A DNA stretch of 64,000 nucleotides. It comes from Bacillota bacterium (GTDB lineage: Bacteria > Bacillota > Clostridia > Christensenellales > Aristaeellaceae). The position numbers and the translations under genes were made by a program. Every line of letters begins with the position of its first letter. Position 1 is the first letter of the stretch. Shown here one piece after another: positions 23,716 through 31,185 of the stretch. The stretch spans positions 127,081-191,080 of the forward strand of contig JAEZTL010000003.1 of NCBI GenBank assembly GCA_023421395.1. The letters run 5' to 3'. Under the pieces are notes generated by a model. It was not told the origin of the DNA, ran no database searches, and saw only the letters and a program-made list of their open reading frames with translations.

Positions 23716-24216
23716 AGCGCCCGCCGGCTTCAGACCGTCACTCAAAGTCCCCCGAAGATTCAATCGCTTCCGGCAACCTGTGCGCCGGAAACGCGTATCT
23801 GCCTTCGGGACTGATGCTAAGGGCAGTATAGCACCATAGGTAAAATGGAAATGCCGGAGCATCTCATACCGACCCAAAACATTAATAATTCGTCGAGGTG
23901 GGTCTTATACCAATCCAGAACATTCTTGCATCGTTGCGGCGGTCCTTTTCGCGCAGGGCGGTGTCACGCTTCGCTCCGGCTCCTTGCCCTACAGCGAAAA
24001 AGCCTTGCCGCTTTGGATGCAGTAATATTTCGATTGGTCTTATCGCGCGGAACTGTGTCGCCTGCCGCTCAACATAGCGCTGCATTTCACGCCGAAGGCG
24101 TATCCCGAAGGGTCGCCTCGCTTTGGCTTCTTGTTCCGCGTCAAAAATCCTTCCCTCTTTGAAATCATGAATTTCTTACTTGGGATCAGATTTGCGCGGG
24201 CTTTCTCTTTCGCAAT
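23716..24216. other. Gene-free region of lower GC content
   Basis: About 500 bases without a supportable gene. GC is visibly lower than in flanking genes. Short dyads occur (CTTCCGGCAACCTGTGCGCCGGAA near 23766; TTCACGCCGAAGGCGTA near 24089), as does a TATACC/TTGCAT-like element near 23908. The longest frame, 67 codons on the minus strand (23882-24085), has no good ribosome site and an odd composition. The segment looks like a decayed element or an unrecognised RNA or repeat; I could not match it elsewhere in the window. Confidence 0.4.
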
Positions 24217-24248
24217 AAAAACGGGGTCCGCTTTTGCGGGCCCCGTTT
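24217..24248 (-). terminator. Intrinsic terminator of the 24288-25139 gene
   Basis: A 13-base stem, AAACGGGGTCCGC with GCGGGCCCCGTTT, loops on TTTT. On the minus strand it is followed by TTTTTATTG, so it ends the leftward gene. The plus-strand side has only three T after the stem. Confidence 0.85.
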
Positions 24249-24287
24249 CGGAGTGTTGAAAGCCTCAAAGGGTCAAAGCGCGGTCCG

Positions 24288-25139
24288 TCAGGCCGCCGGG
24301 GTGGCTGCCGCGGCGGGGGCCACGGTGGCCCCGGCATCGGAAGCCGCCGTTTCGGCGGGCGCGGCGGTGGCCTGAACCACGCCGTCGATCGTCATGCCCG
24401 CGACGAAGGGATCCAGCGCCTTAAACAGCGAATCGGCGTCGGGCAGCTTGTCCGCGTCATCCGCCTTTGTGGTGAGGCTGGCAAAGACCGACATGCCGCG
24501 GGAAGCGTCAAAGTATACGATGACCGATCGCACCGTCTTGGCAGCGGGGGCGCTCGTCGCTTCCGGGGCGATGGTCGCCTCCGGGGCGGGGGTCGCGGTC
24601 GCCGCCGCTTCGGTCTCGGTGGGCGCATAATCAAAGGTGAAGCCCCAGCCGGTGCGGCCGCCCACCGTAACCTCACGCACCTCGCCGGCCGTGGCGCTCT
24701 GGAGATAGGTGCTGTAGGTGGTGGCGTACTGCTGCGCCATCGCCTCCGCGCCGCCCTTGGCGGCCATCACGGAGACGCTATCAAGCGCGCTGTCGCCTGT
24801 GGGCTTATAGACGAAATTGGACACGTTGTCGTCGCTGGGGTAGCGCTCGTTCTCCATTGTGAAGCCGTCCACAGGCGACACGCTGCCGAGCTTGAAGTAC
24901 TTGGGCTTCAGGGTATCGCCGGTGTTGGCGACGATCCAGTTATCCTCCGCCTGCACCGCGCCGTCCTTCACGCGGAGCGAGCCGTCAAAGTAGTCCCTGA
25001 GCAGCAGGTACCCCGCGACCGCCAGCACGATTGCCAGCGCGACGATGCCCATCGTGATCCATTCCTTCTTGGTGAACCCCTGCGGCTTGAATTCGTGCTT
25101 GGCCTTCATCCGGGCCGGCACCCGCTTTTTTCCAGCCAT
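24288..25139 (-). CDS. Membrane-anchored protein, function unknown
   Basis: A 283-residue protein starting at ATG 25139. A short Lys/Arg-rich cytoplasmic part (MAGKKRVPARMKAKHEF) precedes one membrane helix at about residues 30-50 (MGIVALAIVLAVAGYLLL). The rest is extracellular, with a low-complexity Ala/Thr/Pro/Glu stretch (ATPAPEATIAPEATSAPAA) and another Ala-rich tail at the end. The start after the promoter at 25186-25214 excludes a longer version. It has its own promoter and terminator. The fold between the helix and the linkers is not recognised; a wall- or envelope-associated role fits the adjacent LCP gene but is inference. Confidence 0.6.
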   Translation of the reverse strand: MAGKKRVPARMKAKHEFKPQGFTKKEWITMGIVALAIVLAVAGYLLLRDYFDGSLRVKDGAVQAEDNWIVANTGDTLKPKYFKLGSVSPVDGFTMENERYPSDDNVSNFVYKPTGDSALDSVSVMAAKGGAEAMAQQYATTYSTYLQSATAGEVREVTVGGRTGWGFTFDYAPTETEAAATATPAPEATIAPEATSAPAAKTVRSVIVYFDASRGMSVFASLTTKADDADKLPDADSLFKALDPFVAGMTIDGVVQATAAPAETAASDAGATVAPAAAATPAA

Positions 25140-25185
25140 GTTCGCTGCGCCCCAATCCTGTTCAATAATAAGTCCTATCCGCGAC

Positions 25186-25214
25186 AGTCTACCACATTTT
25201 GCACGCAAAATCAA
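25186..25214 (-). promoter_or_regulatory. Promoter of the 24288-25139 gene
   Basis: On the minus strand TTGATT (25214-25209) and TAGACT (25191-25186) are 17 bases apart, about 45 bases upstream of the ATG at 25139. Confidence 0.65.
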
Positions 25215-25248
25215 CGCCCGGAAGGAACCGCCGCCTCATAATCCAGCC

Positions 25249-25277
25249 GAAAAAAAACGCCGCAGAGGGCGCGGCGC
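25249..25277 (-). terminator. Intrinsic terminator of the LCP gene
   Basis: On the minus strand CGCCGC and GCGGCG form the stem around GCCCTCT, followed by a run of eight T (complement of A at 25250-25257). It lies about 40 bases after the LCP stop codon. Confidence 0.85.
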
Positions 25278-25314
25278 GTCCTTTGCGGCGAATATCCAGG
25301 CGATTTGCGGAGGC

Positions 25315-26313
25315 TCAGCCCTCGGCCCCGTAGATAAAGTCGTGCAGCATCTGGGTGTTCTTTTCGAAGTCCGGCCGGATGGACCAGGTGCCGTTCTTGA
25401 TGCCCGCGTCGAAGGTTCCGTCCGCCGGCAGGCGCAGCTGCTGGGCGTTGGCGATGTCCGCGCCCAGGCCCACCGTCGCCAGCTTGACCAGCGTGGCCAT
25501 ATCAAGGTTCGTCTCCACATAGGGCAGCAGCGAGGAGACGGCGTTGACGATGGTCAGGACGTTGTTCTGCTGCAGCTTCTTGGCGATGGCGGTGAGCACC
25601 TTGCGCTGCCGTTCGGTGCGGTTGTAGTCGTTGTCCAGGTAGCGGTTGCGGGCGAAAGCCATGGCCTGGTTGCCGGTCAGGCGCGTATTTTCGCCGTAAT
25701 TTTTCAGCCTGGAGGTATCCAGAGACCGGACGATAAAGGTCTCCATATATTTATTGACGTAGCGCATCTCGTCCTTGGTGAGGCTCACTTCGATGCCGCC
25801 CAGCTTGTCGACCACCTCGGCCAGCGCGGTCATGTTGATCATCGCGTAATGGGTGATGTTCATGCCGAAGTTTTCATTCACCGTGCGCATGACCAGTTTG
25901 GGCCCGCCGTACACGTTGGCCGCGTTGAGCTTGGCCCAGCCGACGTTGTAGAGGTTCACCCAGGTGTCACGCATGAGGGAGGTCATCTTGACCTGGGCGG
26001 TGGAGGGATTGAGGGACAGAATGATCATGCCGTCGGTGCGGGCGTAGCCCTTGCTCGTCGTGGAATCGCCGCCCAGCAGCAGGATGTTGATCCACTGATC
26101 GGAGAGCCCCTCGGTCACGCTGAGATCCGCTACGTCCACGGGATTCTCGACGATGATCTCAGGCTCCGGCGTCTCTTCCGGAACGTACACGTCCTCGGTG
26201 GGATCGGCGGCGGCCGGCGTGGCCTCGGGGGTCGCCTCCGCGAAGGCGGGCATCGCAGTCATAAACAGCGTCAGCGTCAGCAAGAGCGAAACCAAAAGAA
26301 AAATGCGTCTCAT
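25315..26313 (-). CDS. LytR-CpsA-Psr (LCP) family protein
   Basis: A 332-residue exported protein of the family that transfers lipid-linked glycopolymers to peptidoglycan. A signal peptide of about 25 residues (RRIFLLVSLLLTLTLFM) is followed by a Thr/Glu/Pro-rich linker. The LCP domain starts at about residue 75 with INILLLGGDS and has YARTDGMIILSLN, MTSLMRDTWVNL (the arginine that binds the pyrophosphate), LGGIEVSL and LTGNQAMAFARNRYLDNDYNRTERQRKVL, all diagnostic. Length is typical. ATG 26313 follows GAAAGGAGAACAGG. It has its own promoter and terminator, so it is monocistronic. Confidence 0.93.
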   Translation of the reverse strand: MRRIFLLVSLLLTLTLFMTAMPAFAEATPEATPAAADPTEDVYVPEETPEPEIIVENPVDVADLSVTEGLSDQWINILLLGGDSTTSKGYARTDGMIILSLNPSTAQVKMTSLMRDTWVNLYNVGWAKLNAANVYGGPKLVMRTVNENFGMNITHYAMINMTALAEVVDKLGGIEVSLTKDEMRYVNKYMETFIVRSLDTSRLKNYGENTRLTGNQAMAFARNRYLDNDYNRTERQRKVLTAIAKKLQQNNVLTIVNAVSSLLPYVETNLDMATLVKLATVGLGADIANAQQLRLPADGTFDAGIKNGTWSIRPDFEKNTQMLHDFIYGAEG

Positions 26314-26388
26314 CCTGTTCTCCTTTCATCTTTGGAAAACCGCCGGCCCCGCTGGGCCGCGCCTTAAAACACGAATCGCATACCGATA

Positions 26389-26416
26389 ATTGTACCGAAT
26401 AACAGGGTTTTGTCAA
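26389..26416 (-). promoter_or_regulatory. Promoter of the LCP gene
   Basis: On the minus strand TTGACA (26416-26411) and TACAAT (26394-26389) have a 16-base spacer. The leader of about 70 bases contains a GC-rich dyad (CCGGCCCCGCTGGGCCGCGCC, 26343-26363, plus strand reading). Confidence 0.7.
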
Positions 26417-26493
26417 CAGCTTTGGCCGTCCTTTTCCCGCGACTTAACCACAGACGCCCGCTTTGACCACATTTCGTCATCTTTCCGGTTCTT

Positions 26494-26523
26494 TTGACGT
26501 CATCCGGGCCGGTTGCATAAGAT
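26494..26523 (+). promoter_or_regulatory. Promoter of the tandem membrane miniproteins
   Basis: TTGACG at 26494-26499 and TAAGAT at 26518-26523 with an 18-base spacer, 46 bases before the first ATG. It is divergent from the LCP promoter. Confidence 0.5.
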
Positions 26524-26569
26524 GACACGGGCCGCAATGTCGGCACACTCAAAAAGCGAGGTGCAATTC

Positions 26570-26731
26570 ATGAAAGCGATCACCGTGACCCTGATCGTCG
26601 TGGGCATTGTCGGATTGATCCTCTCCGCGGTACTTCCCGTGATTGGCATTCCGGGGATCATCGGATCCGTGGCCGCGCTGCTGGCGGGTATCGGCTTCCT
26701 GATCTTCCGCTGCTACTGCTGCAGGAGCTGA
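26570..26731 (+). CDS. Membrane miniprotein, paralogue 1
   Basis: A 53-residue protein almost wholly made of two membrane helices separated by Pro/Gly (LPVIGIPG). It ends in a cytosolic or surface Cys cluster (CYCCRS). ATG 26570 follows AGCGAGGTGC, a modest ribosome site. It is paralogous to the 55-residue protein at 26857: both begin MK-ITV-LIVVG, contain GLILSAVLPV and GIIG, and end with Cys-rich tails. I do not recognise a named family; the fold resembles small hydrophobic stress proteins with a helical hairpin. The tandem duplication and conserved sequence argue for real genes. Confidence 0.65.
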   Translation: MKAITVTLIVVGIVGLILSAVLPVIGIPGIIGSVAALLAGIGFLIFRCYCCRS

Positions 26732-26750
26732 CCTGTCCGAGGCGTCCGAT

Positions 26751-26780
26751 CGGCGCGCCGCCGTGAGCGGCGGCGCGCCG
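26751..26780 (+). other. Strong hairpin between the two miniproteins
   Basis: CGGCGCGCCGCC pairs with GGCGGCGCGCCG across a six-base loop. No T run follows, so it is not a classical terminator. It may stabilise the upstream message or mark a partial terminator between the paralogues. Confidence 0.6.
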
Positions 26781-26856
26781 TGCCGAAAAGCCCGTCCGGC
26801 GCATTGTATGGGATGGGGCGCATCGCTGGTATTCCCGAAAAAGAGGTGTAGTCGTT

Positions 26857-27024
26857 ATGAAATTAATCACGGTCGCGCTCATCGTGGTGGGGGTCCTGGG
26901 CCTGATCCTCTCCGCAGTCCTGCCCGTCGTCGGCCTTGCGGGCATCATCGGCGCGCTCGCCGCGCTTTTGACGGGCATCGGGTTTTTCATTCTCTGTTTC
27001 TGCGCCTGTTCCTGCAGGAAATAA
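26857..27024 (+). CDS. Membrane miniprotein, paralogue 2
   Basis: A 55-residue protein with ATG 26857, preceded by AAAGAGGTGTAGTCGTT, and stop TAA at 27022-27024. It reads MKLITVALIVVGVLG at the start, has GLILSAVLPVVGLAGIIG in the centre and ends CFCACSCRK. About 60 % of positions match the protein at 26570. Both have two hydrophobic helices and a Cys-rich end, suggesting metal binding, lipid modification or disulfide-linked assembly. Synonymous-site differences are clear while the protein is kept, the pattern expected of selected coding sequence. Confidence 0.65.
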   Translation: MKLITVALIVVGVLGLILSAVLPVVGLAGIIGALAALLTGIGFFILCFCACSCRK

Positions 27025-27092
27025 CCCGCGCGTACATTCCGCAAAATACGGCTTGCCGGGCATCCGCACCGGCAGGCCGCGCTTTGCCGCAT

Positions 27093-28829
27093 TCAGGCCG
27101 AGAACTGGCTGAAGTACAATTTGGCGTAGAAGCCGCCCTTTTCAATCAGCTGGTCGTGGGTACCCTGCTCGATCACGCGGCCGCGGTCCATCACCAGAAT
27201 CATGTCGGCTTCGCGGATGGTCTGGAGCCTGTGGGCCACCACGAAACTGGTGCGTCCCCGCATGATCCGCTGGAACGCCCGCTGCACGCGGCGTTCGGTC
27301 AGCGCGTCGATGGAGGAGGTCGCCTCGTCCAGAATCAGCATCGGCGGGGCGGTGAGCATCGCCCGCGCGATGCACAGAAGCTGCTTTTGCCCCTGGGAGA
27401 TGCCCTCGCCCTCCTCCCGGATGACGGTGTCGTACCCTTCGGGCAGGCGCCGGATAAAACCCTCCGCGTGGGCGGACCGGGCGGCTTCTTCGATCTCCGC
27501 CATGCCGGCATCCGGCCGGCCGTAGGCGATGTTCTCGCGAATGGTACCCTCCCGCAGCCACGTGTCCTGCAGCACCATGCCGAACTGACGGCGCAGGCTG
27601 TCCCGCGTGATGCGGCGCACCGGCAGACCGTCCACGAGGATATCGCCCGAGTCCGGCTCGTAAAAGCGCATGAGCAGGTTGATCAGCGTGGTCTTGCCGC
27701 TGCCGGTGGGGCCGACGATGGCGACGCGCTCGCCGGGCCGGACGCAAAGGTTCAGGTCTTCGATCAGCGGCTGGTCCGGTGTGTAGCGGAAGGAGACGCC
27801 GCGAAGATCCACCGCGCCCTCCGCGCGCGAAAGCCGCGCGGCGTCCGGCGCGTCCGGCGCCTCGGCGGGGGCGTCGATCAATTCAAATACACGGGCGGCG
27901 GAGGCCAGCGCGCCCTGGAATTCGGTGATCACGCCGGAGATTTCGTTGAAGGGCTTGGTGTACTGGTTTGCGTAGTTGAGCGCGCTCACCAGCTGGCCCA
28001 CGGTGATGAGGCCCCGCACCGCCCCGAAGGCCCCGAACACGCCCACCGCCACGTATACCACCGAATTGACGAACCGGGTGGCCGGGTTTGTGATGGAAGA
28101 GTAAAACAGGGCCTTGACGCCGGTGACGCGAAGGCTCCGGTTGATCGCCTCAAAGCGCTCCGCGGCCCGCCGTTGATAGCGGAAGGCATCCACCAGCTTC
28201 TGGCTGCCCACCAGTTCGTTGACAAGGCCCGTCATCTCACCCCGCACGCGGGACTGTTCCCGGAACATGTCGTAGGTGCGCGTGGCGAGGAATTTCGCCA
28301 CAAACAGCGAAAGCGGCGTGACCACGATCACGATCAGCGCGATCCAGGCGTTGATCGTCAGCATCACCGCCAGCGTTCCCAGAATGGTCAGGCCGCTGGA
28401 GAAGAGCTGCGCGAAGCCCAGCAGAAGCCCGTCCGACACCTGGTCCACGTCGGTGATCAGCCGGCTCAGCACGTCGCCGTGGCGGCGGCCGTCGACGTAG
28501 GCGGCCGGCGCGCGGCCCAGCGCCTCGAAGGCGGCCGCGCGGATGCCCCGCGCCACCCGGTAGGCCACGCGGTTGATCAGAAGGTTCGCGCCCCACTGGG
28601 CGGCGGAGGTGAGCGCCACCACCAGCGCCAGGGTGCCGATCAGCGGCAGCAGAAGGTCAAAGCGCACTGCGCCGGGGCCCAGCACCATGTCCACGCCGCG
28701 GCCGATCAGAATCGGCGCGTAGAGGGTCAGCGCCACGGACGCGGCGGAGAGAAGCGTCACCAGCGCGAGGGCGGAGGCGTGGGGGCGAACGCTGCCGACG
28801 AGCCGCCGGAGGGTGGTTCGAACGCTCAT
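27093..28829 (-). CDS. ABC exporter, half-transporter with canonical ATPase
   Basis: A 578-residue protein with an N-terminal six-helix exporter domain and a C-terminal ATPase. Walker A is GPTGSGKTT, the signature is ISQGQKQLL, and Walker B is LILDEATSSID with the catalytic glutamate present. The partner gene upstream (28826-30556) has Asp at that place, so the two should form a heterodimer of the LmrCD/TM287-288 kind, in which only one ATP site hydrolyses. The start overlaps the partner's stop by four bases. Exported substrates could be lipids, drugs or peptides; the sequence does not decide. Confidence 0.9.
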   Translation of the reverse strand: MSVRTTLRRLVGSVRPHASALALVTLLSAASVALTLYAPILIGRGVDMVLGPGAVRFDLLLPLIGTLALVVALTSAAQWGANLLINRVAYRVARGIRAAAFEALGRAPAAYVDGRRHGDVLSRLITDVDQVSDGLLLGFAQLFSSGLTILGTLAVMLTINAWIALIVIVVTPLSLFVAKFLATRTYDMFREQSRVRGEMTGLVNELVGSQKLVDAFRYQRRAAERFEAINRSLRVTGVKALFYSSITNPATRFVNSVVYVAVGVFGAFGAVRGLITVGQLVSALNYANQYTKPFNEISGVITEFQGALASAARVFELIDAPAEAPDAPDAARLSRAEGAVDLRGVSFRYTPDQPLIEDLNLCVRPGERVAIVGPTGSGKTTLINLLMRFYEPDSGDILVDGLPVRRITRDSLRRQFGMVLQDTWLREGTIRENIAYGRPDAGMAEIEEAARSAHAEGFIRRLPEGYDTVIREEGEGISQGQKQLLCIARAMLTAPPMLILDEATSSIDALTERRVQRAFQRIMRGRTSFVVAHRLQTIREADMILVMDRGRVIEQGTHDQLIEKGGFYAKLYFSQFSA

Positions 28830-30556
28830 CGGGCCACCTCCCCCGCGTCCTGAGAATCGCAGATGGCCCGGTAGGCCTCGCAGTCCCGGTACAATTCGTC
28901 GTGGACGCCCTGGGCGGCCAGCCGGCCGTCCTCCAGCACGAGGATCCGGTCGGCGTTACGCATCGCCGCTACCCGCTGGGAGATGACAAAGACCGTCATG
29001 CCGTGGGTGTCTTCCCGGAGGGCCTTGCGCAGCATCGCGTCGGTCTGGTAGTCCAGCGCGGAGGCGCTGTCGTCCAGGATCAGAATGTCCGGATTTTTTA
29101 CCAGCGCCCGCGCGATGGTCAGGCGCTGCCGCTGCCCGCCGGACAGGTTTACGCCGCCCTGCTCCACGCGGGCGTCCAGGCCCTCGGGCTTCGCGCGCAC
29201 GAAGTCCTCGGCCTGGGCGGTTTTAAGGGCGCGCCACATCGCCTCGTCGCCGGCGTCCGGCCTGCCCCAGGCCAGGTTGTCCCGTATGCTGCCGGAGAAG
29301 AGCTCCGCCTTTTGCGGCACCAGGCCGATGCGGCCGCGCAGCGCGTCCAGCGAATAATCGCGTACGTCCGCGCCGTCCACCGTCACGCGCCCGCCGGTGA
29401 CGTCGTAGAGCCGGGGAATCAGCCCCGCCAGCGTGGATTTGCCCGCGCCGGTGCCGCCGATTACGCCGATCATCTGCCCCGGCATCGCGCGGAAGCTGAC
29501 GCCCGTCAGCGCGTCCCGGCCGGGGGAATAGCCAAAGTCCACGTTTTCAAATTCCACCCGGGGCGCGCCCTCCGCCGCCGCCGCGCCGGGGCCGTCCGTT
29601 ACGGAGGGCGTTACGCGCATCAGTTCCTCAATGCGCGCGCCGGAGGCCAGCGCCCGGGCGAATGTCACGATCAGCGTGGCGAGGGCCACCAGCGCCAGCA
29701 GGATTTGGGACATGTAGTTGATCAGCGCGACCAACTGGCCCTGGGTGATGGCGCCGCCGTCCACCCGCATGCCGCCGTACCAGAGAAGCGCCGCGATGGC
29801 CAGGTTCACCAAGACGTAGGTCATGGGATTGTTGAGCGCCGCCACGCGCCCCACCGCGATCTGCGCGCGCATCATGCGCTCCGCCTCGGCGTCGAAGCGC
29901 GCGGCCTCGTCCTTCTGGCGGGAGAAGGCGCGGATCACGCGGACGCCGCGCAGGTTTTCCCGCGCGATCAGCGACAGGTGGTCGAGCAGCGCCTGGATGC
30001 GGCGGTAGCCGGGCAGCGTGCGGTTGAGGACGAAATAGATCACCAGCGAAATCAGCGGCGCCGCGGCGAGGAAGATCAGCGTCAGGGGCCGGTCGATCAG
30101 AAGCGCCATGACGCAGGCGCCCAGCACGATAAACGGCGCGCGCAGGAGGATTCGGAGCACCAGGTTGACGCCGGCCTGCGCGCGGTCGATGTCAAAGGTG
30201 AGCCGCGTGATCAAGGTCGACGCGCCGACCCGGTCCACCTCGGCGGCGGACAGGCGGCCGATATGCGTAAAGAGCGCCGTGCGCAGCTCGGTGCCAAACC
30301 CCATCGCCGCCTTCGCCGCGAAGTACTGGGCCGTCAGCGAGCAGGTAAGCCCCAATACGCCCATCGCCACCATCAGAGCGCCGGTGGAGAGGATCACGCC
30401 CGTGTCCCGGCCGTTTACGCCCGCGTCCACCAGCCGGGCCATCAAAATCGGCACGATCAGTTCAAAGGTCGCCTCCAGCATCTTGAAGAGCGGCCCGACG
30501 ATGCTCTCTTTTTTATAGTGCTTCAGAAATCTCGTGAGGGCAAATCCACCAGTCAT
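28826..30556 (-). CDS. ABC exporter, half-transporter with degenerate ATPase site
   Basis: A 576-residue partner of the exporter at 27093. It has six membrane helices, Walker A GGTGAGKST and signature LSGGQRQRL, but Walker B reads LILDDSASALD, replacing the catalytic Glu by Asp. This is the usual mark of the non-hydrolysing site in heterodimeric exporters. The start is set at ATG 30556 because CGGAGAG lies seven bases upstream; ATG 30562 is too close to that site. It is the first gene of the two-gene operon. No convincing promoter was seen in the 190 bases between it and the superoxide reductase terminator. Confidence 0.9.
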   Translation of the reverse strand: MTGGFALTRFLKHYKKESIVGPLFKMLEATFELIVPILMARLVDAGVNGRDTGVILSTGALMVAMGVLGLTCSLTAQYFAAKAAMGFGTELRTALFTHIGRLSAAEVDRVGASTLITRLTFDIDRAQAGVNLVLRILLRAPFIVLGACVMALLIDRPLTLIFLAAAPLISLVIYFVLNRTLPGYRRIQALLDHLSLIARENLRGVRVIRAFSRQKDEAARFDAEAERMMRAQIAVGRVAALNNPMTYVLVNLAIAALLWYGGMRVDGGAITQGQLVALINYMSQILLALVALATLIVTFARALASGARIEELMRVTPSVTDGPGAAAAEGAPRVEFENVDFGYSPGRDALTGVSFRAMPGQMIGVIGGTGAGKSTLAGLIPRLYDVTGGRVTVDGADVRDYSLDALRGRIGLVPQKAELFSGSIRDNLAWGRPDAGDEAMWRALKTAQAEDFVRAKPEGLDARVEQGGVNLSGGQRQRLTIARALVKNPDILILDDSASALDYQTDAMLRKALREDTHGMTVFVISQRVAAMRNADRILVLEDGRLAAQGVHDELYRDCEAYRAICDSQDAGEVAR

Positions 30557-30707
30557 GCGCATCTCTCCGGCGTAAACTTGCGGGCGCGCCCGCTGCGTTT
30601 TATCCTACCATACATGGGTAAAGTTCTCGGGTGCGGCGGCGCGCCCTTCGCAAAGATTCCGCGAGGCTTTTTGTTCGAGCCCCAAAGCCCGCCGGGAATC
30701 TTGACGC

Positions 30708-30740
30708 GAAAAAGCCGCCGTCCCCGCGGGGACGGCGGCT
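30708..30740 (-). terminator. Intrinsic terminator of the superoxide reductase gene
   Basis: On the minus strand AGCCGCCGTCCCC and GGGGACGGCGGCT form a 13-base stem with a tiny loop, followed by TTTTTCGCG. It closes the oxygen-defence operon. Confidence 0.85.
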
Positions 30741-30749
30741 CGGCGCCGG

Positions 30750-31136
30750 TTACACCATTTTTCTCCAGAGGCCGTGCAGGTTGCAGTAGGCGTAGGCGGA
30801 GACGGGCTTGCCGTCCGTCAGCGCGAAGGTGGCCTTGGGGGCGTCGCCGGGGTTCAGCGCCTTGCGCTGGCCGCCGTTGGTGGTCTCCAGGTAGATCCAC
30901 TCGATAAAGTGTTCCTCGGTCATCGGGTGCGCCACCGAGCCCACCTCGACGGTGACGGTGTTGCCGTCCACGGTGATCACCGGCACATGCTTCTCGTGGC
31001 TGGCGTCCACGCTGCCGGGCACCAGTTCGGTCATTTCGTCGCCGCAGCAGACCACCGGAACGCCGGAGCAGTTGATCATGCCGATCAGGTTTCCGCAATG
31101 CTTGCAGATGAAGAAACGGGATTCGCACACAGCCAT
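30750..31136 (-). CDS. Superoxide reductase (desulfoferrodoxin, two-iron class)
   Basis: A 128-residue protein that reduces superoxide to peroxide. The N-terminal desulforedoxin-like domain has FICKHCGN and VVCCGDEM, the four Cys of the rubredoxin-like centre I. The catalytic centre II ligands lie in SHEKHVP, EEHFIEWI and the terminal YCNLHGLW (Cys and His). All required residues are present. ATG 31136 follows AAGGAGGAATCTGCC. It is 49 bases after the flavodiiron fusion gene in the same direction, so an oxygen- and superoxide-protection operon is likely. Electrons could come from the rubredoxin-like domains of that fusion; this is inference. Confidence 0.95.
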   Translation of the reverse strand: MAVCESRFFICKHCGNLIGMINCSGVPVVCCGDEMTELVPGSVDASHEKHVPVITVDGNTVTVEVGSVAHPMTEEHFIEWIYLETTNGGQRKALNPGDAPKATFALTDGKPVSAYAYCNLHGLWRKMV

Positions 31137-31185
31137 GGCAGATTCCTCCTTTTGATTTTGGGTGTCGTGGTGTGCCTTCGGTGTC

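Noticed and set aside
23882..24085. 67-codon minus-strand frame in the gene-free block
   Set aside because: No clear ribosome site or promoter; translation has no recognised features. Kept only as part of the unexplained region.
28901..30907. 668-codon plus-strand frame opposite the ABC exporter
   Set aside because: Low-complexity, Arg/Gly/His-rich shadow without a ribosome site.
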